From Microthrixaceae bacterium (lineage in GTDB: Bacteria; Actinomycetota; Acidimicrobiia; Acidimicrobiales; Acidimicrobilacustridaceae), in NCBI GenBank assembly GCA_947446975.1, contig CANFHM010000005.1:1-64000 (forward strand): 64,000 nucleotides of DNA, read 5' to 3'. Position numbers and translations under genes: made by a program. This document shows positions 41,922-48,920 of this stretch, in pieces. Numbering within the stretch: the stretch's first letter is position 1; each line of letters starts with the position of its first letter. Below the pieces are notes generated by a model that saw only the letters and a program-made list of their open reading frames with translations, was not told where the DNA came from and did no database searches.

Positions 41922-43397
41922 TCAGGCGCCGGGGATGCGCAGCCGCAGGCCCCGTGACGCAGCCTCGGTCGAGTCGAGCAGTGCGTGGGTCTGCGCCATC
42001 AGGGCATCGGTCGTCGGCGGGTCGGTCCAGTCCATCGCAGCGGTCCAACGCCACGGGACGGCCATGGTGCGGAGGAACAGTTCGACGCGCTGTGAGCGGG
42101 AGAGTTCCCGGACCGCGGTGAGGTACTCGTTCCGCCACACGATCGGGATGACGATCCGGCCCTGACCGGCTGCGGTGAGCTCCGCGTTCATGACTGCACG
42201 GGCGACCCGACCGTTGCCGTCGCTGAACGGATGCACCTCGGACACGAGGAAGAACATGAACGCAGCGCGGGCGAAGGGGTTCGCCAACCGATCCCGGAAC
42301 GCGTATCCCTCGACGAGCGTGCCCTCGACGAGCCCCGGATCGACGAATCGGTACCCGGATGCCTGGTTGGCGATGGTCTTCCACTCCCCCGGGTGCATCT
42401 CGGGACGGCCGACGAGGATCTCGGCGTTGAACTGCCGCAGGAGTGTGAGGAACTGCTCGGCCTCCTCGGCGACTCTGCTCCGTTGGTCCGGATCGCTCAC
42501 GACACGGTAGGTGCCGAGGACGTCATGGCCGTCAGCAGGTCGACTCGTCGGCGGGACACCGGTGCGCACGATCCGCTGCGCCTCGTCCACCTCGAAGACC
42601 GTGCCCTCGATGTAGTTGGAGAAGTACGCCTCCCAGAACCCGAGCGAGGAGACCTCGGGGTGCTCATCGATCAGTGACCCGGGGACCTCGTCATCGAAGT
42701 CGAACCCGGAGAGAAGGCCGGACACCTGCTCGAACATCCCCACCCGCGCCTGGTCGAAGCCCGAACCCCCGGCGAGAGCGACGAGGGCACGGGACCGGCG
42801 GCGAGTCGCCTCGACCGAGCGGCTGCCGAGCACCGCCGAGATGAGCCGATCGACGCCGGCGATCCGATCCTCGACACCGAGCTCCGCAGCGATCGCCCGA
42901 GCATCATCCCTGATCCGGTTGAGTCGTTGCGGCCCGTGGATCATCGCCTGGCGGGCCACCCAGTCCCCGAGCTCCACCGAGTCCAGCGTGCGAGCACGCC
43001 GGCCACGACCGCGGCTGATCGCGAGGTTGTCGACGAGCGTCCGCGCCGGGGACGCGATCCAGAGCCCCGCGGACCAGGGAAGGTCGGACCCGAGGTGAGG
43101 GCCCCGCCTGACCGCGACAGTCAGCCCCGGAAGGACGAGATCGGTGGAGCGGGCCATCGACGCGATGTGGATCACGCCCTCGGACGGAGCTCCGCCCACT
43201 GCGGCGGACCGGTCCACGATGACACCGTCGGGGATGAAGTGTCCGATGATCTCCCACCGATGGGTCGCGACCACGTCGCCGATCGGCGAGGTCAGATCGT
43301 CGGTGTACACGCCCTGCACGACACGGCGAAGCGTCCCCCGGCTGACCGCATGGCTGAGTGATGAACGCGTCGCCGGACTCGTGAACCTGATGGCCAT
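41922..43397 (-). CDS. Fic-domain protein with AbiEi-like N-terminal domain
   Basis: 491 residues. About 1-150 resembles AbiEi/type IV antitoxin-type regulators (LSHAVSRGTLRRVVQGVY, then SEGVIHIAS, GLTVAVRRGP, SPARTLVDNLAI). A helical part follows, and the class II Fic self-inhibition motif S-N-Y-I-E-G at 260-265. The Fic core has HPFSDGNGRVAR at 389-400, the intact HxFxxGNGRxxR AMPylation motif. Enzyme, own inhibitor and probably own DNA-binding domain are thus in one chain. ATG 43397 begins the HTH; the frame upstream is not conserved in kind. Inserted between lysC and asd. Confidence 0.85.
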   Translation of the reverse strand: MAIRFTSPATRSSLSHAVSRGTLRRVVQGVYTDDLTSPIGDVVATHRWEIIGHFIPDGVIVDRSAAVGGAPSEGVIHIASMARSTDLVLPGLTVAVRRGPHLGSDLPWSAGLWIASPARTLVDNLAISRGRGRRARTLDSVELGDWVARQAMIHGPQRLNRIRDDARAIAAELGVEDRIAGVDRLISAVLGSRSVEATRRRSRALVALAGGSGFDQARVGMFEQVSGLLSGFDFDDEVPGSLIDEHPEVSSLGFWEAYFSNYIEGTVFEVDEAQRIVRTGVPPTSRPADGHDVLGTYRVVSDPDQRSRVAEEAEQFLTLLRQFNAEILVGRPEMHPGEWKTIANQASGYRFVDPGLVEGTLVEGYAFRDRLANPFARAAFMFFLVSEVHPFSDGNGRVARAVMNAELTAAGQGRIVIPIVWRNEYLTAVRELSRSQRVELFLRTMAVPWRWTAAMDWTDPPTTDALMAQTHALLDSTEAASRGLRLRIPGA

Positions 43398-43461
43398 CGG
43401 ACGTGATCCTCCTCGGCTGCCGCCAGCGCGACACCGGCGACTGGCGACTGGCACACATCGT

Positions 43462-43541
43462 CTCTCGAGAGCAGGCGATGATGCAACAAAATCTATCGAG
43501 AGATCACCGATTCACAACATCTGCTGATGAGAGACGGCGAT
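43462..43541. repeat. Three operator-like repeats with exact 31-bp spacing upstream of fic
   Basis: GAGAG followed after four or five bases by CGAT begins at 43467, 43498 and 43529. The left half of each is part of a palindrome. CTCTCGAGAG is perfect at 43462-43471, TCTATCGAGAGA at 43492-43503 has one mismatch, and the third copy is the weakest. They flank and occupy the fic promoter, so they are probable self-regulation sites. Confidence 0.7.
43490..43517 (-). promoter_or_regulatory. fic promoter, -35 TTGTGA / -10 TAGATT
   Basis: On the minus strand TTGTGA (43517-43512), 16 bases, TAGATT (43495-43490). The middle operator-like repeat fills the spacer, and the first lies at about +15. Leader of about 86 bases. 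Confidence 0.6.
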
Positions 43542-43551
43542 TGCTGGGTTC

Positions 43552-44784
43552 TCAGTCGACGTAGACGGGGCCGGCGGCGAGACCGAAGGAATCATGCAGG
43601 GCCACCACGGCCCGCTCGATGTCGGCCTCGGCCACGACGCAGCTGACCCGGATGGCCGAGGTGGCGATCATCTCGATGTTGATGTCGTTGGCGGCGAGGG
43701 TCTCGAACACGGTGGCGGCCACGCCGGGATGCGACTTCATGCCGGCACCCACCACGCTCACGCGGGCGATGGCGGGTTCGGCGCTCACCCGGGTGAACCC
43801 GACCTCGGCACCGGCGACCTCGCAGATCGACACCGCCGTGTCGAGCTCGCCGTGGGGCACCGTGAAGGAGATGTCGGTGACACCCTGCTCGGAGGTGTTC
43901 TGCACGATGAGGTCGACGTTGATGTCGGCATCGGCCAGCGCCCGGAACACATGGGCGGCGACGCCGGGTCGGTCGGCGACGCCGCCGATGGTGACCTTGG
44001 CCTCATCGGCGTCATGCACGACTGCGGAGACGATTGCCTGTTCCATGGTGGTGGACTCCTTGGTGACGACGGTTCCCGACTCCCAGGTGAACGCCGAGCG
44101 CACATGGAGCTCGACGCCATGGGTGCGGGCGTATTCGACGGAACGCATCGCCGGCTTCGGACAACCGTTGGCGGTCATCTCGAGGAGCTCGTCGAAGGTG
44201 ATGTGCTCCATCTTGCGGGCGTTGGTGACGATCCGGGGATCGCTGGTGAACACACCGGGGACATCGGTGTAGAGCTCGCAGGAATCGGCGCCGAGCGCAT
44301 GGGCGAGCGCCACCGCCGTGGTGTCAGAGCCCCCGCGGCCGAGGAACGTGACGTTGCGCTCAGCGGACTGCCCCTGGGCACCACCGACGACGGCGACCCT
44401 CCCGGCGGCCAGTGACGCCCGGATGCGATCGGGGCGGACCTCGACGATCTTGGCGTTGGTGTGCGTGGCGTCGGTGAGGAACCCGGCCTGCGAGCCGGTG
44501 AACGACTCGGCCTCGACACCGAGATCGGCGATGGCCATGCACAGCAGGGCGGTGGCCTTGCGCTCGCCGGCGGTGACGAGCATGTCCATCTCGCGTCCGG
44601 GCCGGGTGTTGGAGACCTCCCGGGCGATGCGGAGGAGATCATCGGTCTCCTTGCCCATGGCGGAGATCACGACGACGACCTGATCGCCCCGACGCACCGT
44701 GCGGGCCACGTGATCGGCCACGGCACGCATGCGATCGGGCGTGCCGACCGAGGTACCACCGAACTTCTGAACGAGGAGTGCCAC
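43552..44784 (-). CDS. lysC: Aspartate kinase LysC
   Basis: First step of the aspartate pathway. 410 residues: VQKFGGTSVG at the start, VISAMGKETDDLL, FLGRGGSDTTAVALA, and two ACT domains in the C-terminal third (VTIGGVADRPGVAAHVF and ISVVGAGMKSHPGVAATVF-like segment). An internal start for a beta subunit (alpha2-beta2 type, as in mycobacteria) is possible near 44040. GTG start with TAGCGT eight bases upstream. Confidence 0.96.
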   Translation of the reverse strand: MALLVQKFGGTSVGTPDRMRAVADHVARTVRRGDQVVVVISAMGKETDDLLRIAREVSNTRPGREMDMLVTAGERKATALLCMAIADLGVEAESFTGSQAGFLTDATHTNAKIVEVRPDRIRASLAAGRVAVVGGAQGQSAERNVTFLGRGGSDTTAVALAHALGADSCELYTDVPGVFTSDPRIVTNARKMEHITFDELLEMTANGCPKPAMRSVEYARTHGVELHVRSAFTWESGTVVTKESTTMEQAIVSAVVHDADEAKVTIGGVADRPGVAAHVFRALADADINVDLIVQNTSEQGVTDISFTVPHGELDTAVSICEVAGAEVGFTRVSAEPAIARVSVVGAGMKSHPGVAATVFETLAANDINIEMIATSAIRVSCVVAEADIERAVVALHDSFGLAAGPVYVD

Positions 44785-44830
44785 GGGAGGCCACGCTACC
44801 GGCCACCCACCACCGACACGGAATCAGCTT

Positions 44831-44836
44831 TAGGAT
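44831..44836 (+). promoter_or_regulatory. -10 box TAGGAT upstream of 44846
   Basis: TAGGAT, nine bases, ATG 44846; very short or no leader. Confidence 0.5.
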
Positions 44837-44845
44837 CCTCGCTCC

Positions 44846-45700
44846 ATGGCTGACCAGCGCAACCGCCGACAACGCGAACTCCAACGACGACAGGCCCGCA
44901 CCGCTGCCGCCGCCGACGCCCGCGACCGAGCCCGACGCCGTCAGCGCCTGGCCGGGGCCATCGTCGCCGTGGTCGTGATCCTGTCGATCCTCGGCGCCTA
45001 CCTGGGCACGTCGAGCTCATCGAGCTCTCCCAGCACCACTGCGACCACCATGCCGAGCGGGCCGACCACCTCTGCGGTCCCGAGCTCCGGCATCACCCCG
45101 CCGCCCGCGGCTCCCGGCGCCGCGCTCACCGGCCCCACCCCATGTCCCGCCGAGGACGGCTCCTCGCCCCGCACCACCTCGTTCGCCCAGGCCCCGGCCA
45201 GCTGCATCGACGCCACGCACTTCTACCGGGCGGTCATCTCCACCACGAAGGGCGACCTCAGCATCCAGCTCAATCCGGAGCGCACCCCGAACACGGTCAA
45301 CGATTTCGTGGTGCTGGCCCGCTACCACTTCTACGACGGCCAGCCCGTCACCTCGATCATCCCCCGGAAGTCGTTCACGGTCGGCATGTCCTTCAGCTCC
45401 CCCACCACCATGTTCGACATCCCCAACGAGATCGCACCGGCCGGTCAGATCTTCGGGCCGGGGGCGATCGCCATGGTCGGAACCTCGGGAGTGCGAAGCG
45501 CCAGCAAGGGCCAGTTCCTCATCGCCACCTTCGAACTGGCCGCCGACATCGACGACAGCGCCACGGCGTTCGGCACCCTGCTCGACGGCTTCGACACCCT
45601 GCTGGCCATCAACGCCCTCAGCTCCCGCAACGGCCAACCCACCGCAGTGGTCACCATCACCGGCATCACGGTCACGAAGAGCGGCGAGATCCCCCGCTGA
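44846..45700 (+). CDS. Membrane-anchored cyclophilin-like protein with altered active site
   Basis: 284 residues. A basic tail (RNRRQRELQRRQARTAAAA), one membrane helix (LAGAIVAVVVILSILGAYLG, about 34-53), a Ser/Thr/Pro linker and an extracytoplasmic cyclophilin fold (FYRAVISTTKGDLSIQLNPERTPNTVNDFVVLARYHFYDG). In active cyclophilins FHRVIPGFMIQGGD follows; here it is VTSIIPRKSFTVGM, so the catalytic Arg, Phe and Gln are lost. Probably a binding rather than an isomerase protein. Followed after 27 bases by an FKBP-type gene. Confidence 0.85.
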   Translation: MADQRNRRQRELQRRQARTAAAADARDRARRRQRLAGAIVAVVVILSILGAYLGTSSSSSSPSTTATTMPSGPTTSAVPSSGITPPPAAPGAALTGPTPCPAEDGSSPRTTSFAQAPASCIDATHFYRAVISTTKGDLSIQLNPERTPNTVNDFVVLARYHFYDGQPVTSIIPRKSFTVGMSFSSPTTMFDIPNEIAPAGQIFGPGAIAMVGTSGVRSASKGQFLIATFELAADIDDSATAFGTLLDGFDTLLAINALSSRNGQPTAVVTITGITVTKSGEIPR

Positions 45701-45727
45701 TCGGCAGTTGCTAGCGTCTCGCCCCAT

Positions 45728-46396
45728 ATGGGTACCGACAAGCGTGAACGAAAGAAGGCCGGCCACCGTGCCCGCCTGTCCGCCGAACGGGCCGCACAGG
45801 CTCGCTACGAGCGTCGCCGACGTCTGATCATCAGCATCGCCACCCCGCTCACCGTGCTGGTGATCATCGGGGTGTTCATGCTCCTCAGCAAGGGAACGAG
45901 CTCCTCGAGCTCCGCGGTCTCGACCTCCACCACCGCCAGTACGGCCACCACCACCCCGACCAGCACCACTGCGAAGCCGGCGTCCGCCGCCGGCAAGCCC
46001 TGTGTGGCGCTGAGCGAGCTGCCGCCGCCGAACGCCCCCACCGTCGACATCCCGATCGGTGCGCCGCCCACCTCGCTGCAGATCACCGACGTGAAGACCG
46101 GCACCGGCCCGGCGGTCACCGCCAAGGACAAGGTCACGGTCAACTACATCGGCGTGTCCTGCTCCACCGGCGCCATCTTCGACGAGTCCTACACGCGTGG
46201 CCAGCCCGCCACCTTCGGACTCGACCAGGTCATCCCCGGCTGGACCGAGGGCCTGCAGGGCATGAAGGCCGGTGGCGTGCGCGAGCTCGTGATCCCGCCC
46301 GCCATGGGCTACGGCTCCACCGGTCAGGGCATCAAGATCGCCCCGGACGAGACCCTCATCTTCGTGGTCGAGCTGAAGTCGATCAGCGCAGCCTGA
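45728..46396 (+). CDS. Membrane-anchored FKBP-type peptidyl-prolyl isomerase
   Basis: 222 residues. A basic N-terminus, one membrane helix (RLIISIATPLTVLVIIGVFMLLS, about 36-58), a Thr-rich linker, then an FKBP domain: TGTGPAVTAKDKVTVNYIGVSCSTGAIFDESYTRGQPATFGLDQVIPGWTEGLQGMKAGGVRELVIPPAMGYGSTGQGIKIAPDETLIFVVEL. Active-site residues (Tyr, Phe-Asp, Ile-Pro, Trp, Tyr) are present. It should help folding of exported proteins. TAGCGT at 45712-45717 suggests its own transcript. Confidence 0.93.
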   Translation: MGTDKRERKKAGHRARLSAERAAQARYERRRRLIISIATPLTVLVIIGVFMLLSKGTSSSSSAVSTSTTASTATTTPTSTTAKPASAAGKPCVALSELPPPNAPTVDIPIGAPPTSLQITDVKTGTGPAVTAKDKVTVNYIGVSCSTGAIFDESYTRGQPATFGLDQVIPGWTEGLQGMKAGGVRELVIPPAMGYGSTGQGIKIAPDETLIFVVELKSISAA

Positions 46397-46402
46397 TCAG
46401 CG

Positions 46403-47077
46403 TCAGAACACCGGCTCCGGGATGTCGGCGAGCGAGCCGATGCCCGATCCGGTGTGCACGATGACCTCACCCACACCGCTGGAGCGCCAGCTGCCGGCGC
46501 CGTCGAGCACGATGGCCGTGCGCTCTGGCAGTTCGACGACGACGACATCTGCCGGGGCCAGCGACACGGTGCGATGCACCTTCTCCTTGGACCAGGTGTT
46601 CGACCGGGGGATGACCGCCACGCCCGGCACGAGTCCGAGTCCGACCGTGTAGGCCCCGCCGCGCTGATCCACCATGGGATCGCACAGGACGTCGGCACCG
46701 GCACCCGAGCCCACCAGCGCTGCGCCGGCCCGCCAGGCCGCATGGATCGCCTCGAACAGCGGCGTGTCCTTGAACACCGAGCGCATATGCATCGGTGAGG
46801 CACCGGCGAGGTAGATCATGCGGGCCGAGGCCACCGCCTCGAGGTTGGCGGAATCGAAGGTGTCGGGACGGGTGTGGACGGGAAGGGCCCGCAGCGACAC
46901 GCCGAGGCTGGTGAACCACTCCGTGGCGGCGTCGACGAGCCGGCCCGGGTTCTCGTAGGCCGAACCGGTGGGCAGCAGCAGCACCTCGGTGGCGCCGACC
47001 TCGGCGATGAGTTCGGCGTCGAACGCACAGCCCCAGGTGAACTCATCCCCGCCGACCAGTGCGATCGGTCCGTTCAT
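46403..47077 (-). CDS. Peptidase S51/cyanophycinase-fold protein lacking nucleophile
   Basis: 224 residues from ATG 47077. Class I glutamine amidotransferase-like fold of the dipeptidase E/cyanophycinase group: GPIALVGGDEF, VLLLPTGSAYENPG, and an elbow ALVGSGAGADVLCDPMVD. In active members the elbow is G-x-S-A-G-A; here the third residue is Gly (GSGAGA), so the nucleophile is lost. Later parts (VGLGLVPGVAVIPRSNTWS, VVELPERTAIVLDG) fit the family. Likely a non-catalytic or altered protein. Transcribed towards the FKBP gene, ending seven bases from it. Confidence 0.8.
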   Translation of the reverse strand: MNGPIALVGGDEFTWGCAFDAELIAEVGATEVLLLPTGSAYENPGRLVDAATEWFTSLGVSLRALPVHTRPDTFDSANLEAVASARMIYLAGASPMHMRSVFKDTPLFEAIHAAWRAGAALVGSGAGADVLCDPMVDQRGGAYTVGLGLVPGVAVIPRSNTWSKEKVHRTVSLAPADVVVVELPERTAIVLDGAGSWRSSGVGEVIVHTGSGIGSLADIPEPVF

Positions 47078-47222
47078 GGTGTCTCCTCCGACGGGGTCGA
47101 TCCTCGAAGGCGACCGGTTCGCCACCACGATGCCGACCTCAGGAACCGCACGCTAGCGAACCAGTGGTGGGACCTGATCCGCCCTGACCCGATCGCTGTG
47201 GAACCCCGAACCTACCGAGCGG

Positions 47223-47228
47223 TAACCT
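47223..47228 (+). promoter_or_regulatory. -10 box TAACCT upstream of 3-hydroxybutyryl-CoA dehydrogenase gene
   Basis: TAACCT in the 203-bp gap, giving a leader of about 45 bases with the RBS GAGGAA. The rest of the gap shows no other gene or repeat. Confidence 0.45.
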
Positions 47229-47280
47229 GTCGCACTCCTGTCCGGACCACCTCGGCCGGCGACCACGAAGAGGAACCATC

Positions 47281-48135
47281 ATGGCAATCGCACGTATCGG
47301 CATCGTCGGCTCCGGCATCATGGGCTCGGGCATCGCCGAGGTCGCCGCCACCACCGGGCACGAGGTCGTGCTGCGTTCCCGCTCGCTCGAGAGCGCCCAG
47401 GCCATGGTCGCCGGGCTGGCCAAGTCGCTCGCCCGCCAGGTCGAGAAGGGCCGTCGTGAGCAGGCCGACGCCGACGCTGCCCTCGCCCGGGTCACCGCCA
47501 CCGCCGATCTCGCCGATCTGGCCGACTGCGATCTCGTGATCGAATCGGTCGTCGAGGACCTGGAGGTCAAGAAGGCCCTGTTCCGCGAGCTCGACACCAT
47601 CTGCGGTGCCGGCACGATCATCGCCACCAACACCTCGACCCTCCCGGTCGTCGAGATGGCCATGGTCACCGGCCGCCCCGAGCAGGTCTGCGGTGTTCAC
47701 TTCTTCAACCCCGCTCCCGCCATGTCGCTGGTCGAGATCGTGCGTCCCATGACCGCCAGCGACGCCACCATCGACTCGGTGAAGGCCTTCGCCGAGGCCT
47801 GCGGCAAGAACGCCGTCGAGGTCGCCGATCGAGCCGGGTTCATCGTCAACGCCCTGCTCTTCCCGTACCTCAACAACGCCGTGCGCATGCTCGAGAACGG
47901 CGTGGCCAGCCGCGACGACATCGACACCGCCATGAAGGGCGGCTGCAACTTCCCGATGGGTCCGCTCGCCCTTCTCGATCTCGTGGGCCTCGACACCTCG
48001 GTCGCCATCCTCGACGCCCTCTACGACGAGTTCAGCGATCCGAACTACGCCCCGGTCCCCCGCCTGCGCCGCATGGTCACCGCCGGTCACCTCGGCCGCA
48101 AGTCCGGCCAGGGCTTCTTCGACTACCGCAAGTAA
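47281..48135 (+). CDS. 3-hydroxybutyryl-CoA dehydrogenase
   Basis: 284 residues. NAD-binding IGIVGSGIMGSGIAEVAATTGHEV, then LVIESVVEDLEVKKALFREL, TNTSTLPVVEMA, GVHFFNPAPAMSLVEIV (catalytic His) and the C-terminal helical domain GFIVNALLFPYLNNAVRMLENGVAS. Converts 3-hydroxybutyryl-CoA and acetoacetyl-CoA. First gene of an operon with aat and ethylmalonyl-CoA mutase. In the ethylmalonyl-CoA pathway it supplies the crotonyl-CoA precursor. Confidence 0.93.
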   Translation: MAIARIGIVGSGIMGSGIAEVAATTGHEVVLRSRSLESAQAMVAGLAKSLARQVEKGRREQADADAALARVTATADLADLADCDLVIESVVEDLEVKKALFRELDTICGAGTIIATNTSTLPVVEMAMVTGRPEQVCGVHFFNPAPAMSLVEIVRPMTASDATIDSVKAFAEACGKNAVEVADRAGFIVNALLFPYLNNAVRMLENGVASRDDIDTAMKGGCNFPMGPLALLDLVGLDTSVAILDALYDEFSDPNYAPVPRLRRMVTAGHLGRKSGQGFFDYRK

Positions 48136-48152
48136 CCGGTCGATCCCCACGC

Positions 48153-48863
48153 GTGCCCGTCGAGCCAGCACCGACACAATGGGAACTTCCATCGGCTCAC
48201 AGCGCCGGCGATGACGATCTCGTCGGCATCGGCGCCGATCTCGAACCGGGCACCGTGCTCGCCGCGTACCGCGGTGGCATGTTCCCGATGCACCTCTCGG
48301 GCCAGCGGCTCGTGGGCTGGTGGTCGCCGGCCCGCCGCGGGATCCTCCCGCTCGACGGGCTCATCATCGGGCGGTCGCTGCGTCGATCCTGTCGGCGCTT
48401 CGACGTGCGGCTCGACACCGCATTCGATGCAGTGCTCATGGCCTGCGCCGATCCCTCGCGGGACGGCGCCTGGATCAACGACGAGATCCGGGTCGCCTAC
48501 AACCGGCTCCATGAACTCGGCTGGGCCCACTCGGTCGAGTGCTGGGATCCCGACACCGGCGAGCTCGTCGGCGGTCTCTACGGCGTGCATGTCGGAGGGC
48601 TCTTCGCCGGCGAGTCCATGTTCCATCGCGCCACCGATGCGTCCAAGGTGGCGCTCGTGGCACTCGTCGATCACCTCCGCGGGATCGGTGCGGTGCTGCT
48701 CGATGTGCAGTGGCTCACCGACCATCTGGCATCGCTCGGGGCCATCGAGATCAGCCGCGCCGAGTACCTCCGACGGCTCGACCTCGCCCTGCACACCACC
48801 ACTGCACCCTTCGATGCCCCGGCATCTCCGACCGACGACCACGACACCGACGACCGGTCCTGA
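48153..48863 (+). CDS. aat: Leucyl/phenylalanyl-tRNA-protein transferase Aat
   Basis: Adds Leu or Phe to proteins with N-terminal Arg or Lys, marking them for ClpS/ClpAP. 236 residues, GTG start: LVGIGADLEPGTVLAAYRGGMFPM, LVGWWSPARRGILPLDGL, DGAWINDEIRVAYNRLHELGWAHSVECW, GGLYGVHVGGLFAGESMFHRATDASKVAL and VLLDVQWLTDHLASLGA (in place of the usual Asp-x-Gln). 17 bases after the dehydrogenase gene. Presence in a metabolic operon looks accidental. Confidence 0.94.
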   Translation: MPVEPAPTQWELPSAHSAGDDDLVGIGADLEPGTVLAAYRGGMFPMHLSGQRLVGWWSPARRGILPLDGLIIGRSLRRSCRRFDVRLDTAFDAVLMACADPSRDGAWINDEIRVAYNRLHELGWAHSVECWDPDTGELVGGLYGVHVGGLFAGESMFHRATDASKVALVALVDHLRGIGAVLLDVQWLTDHLASLGAIEISRAEYLRRLDLALHTTTAPFDAPASPTDDHDTDDRS

Positions 48864-48920
48864 CGCCGGCACCCACGGCTGCTCGTGACAGCCGACCCAA
48901 CCACGGGAGAACATGGAACC

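Noticed and set aside
43430-43452. GCGACTGGCGACTGGC as a fourth fic operator
   Set aside because: It is a short direct repeat without GAGAG or CGAT and does not keep the 31-bp register.
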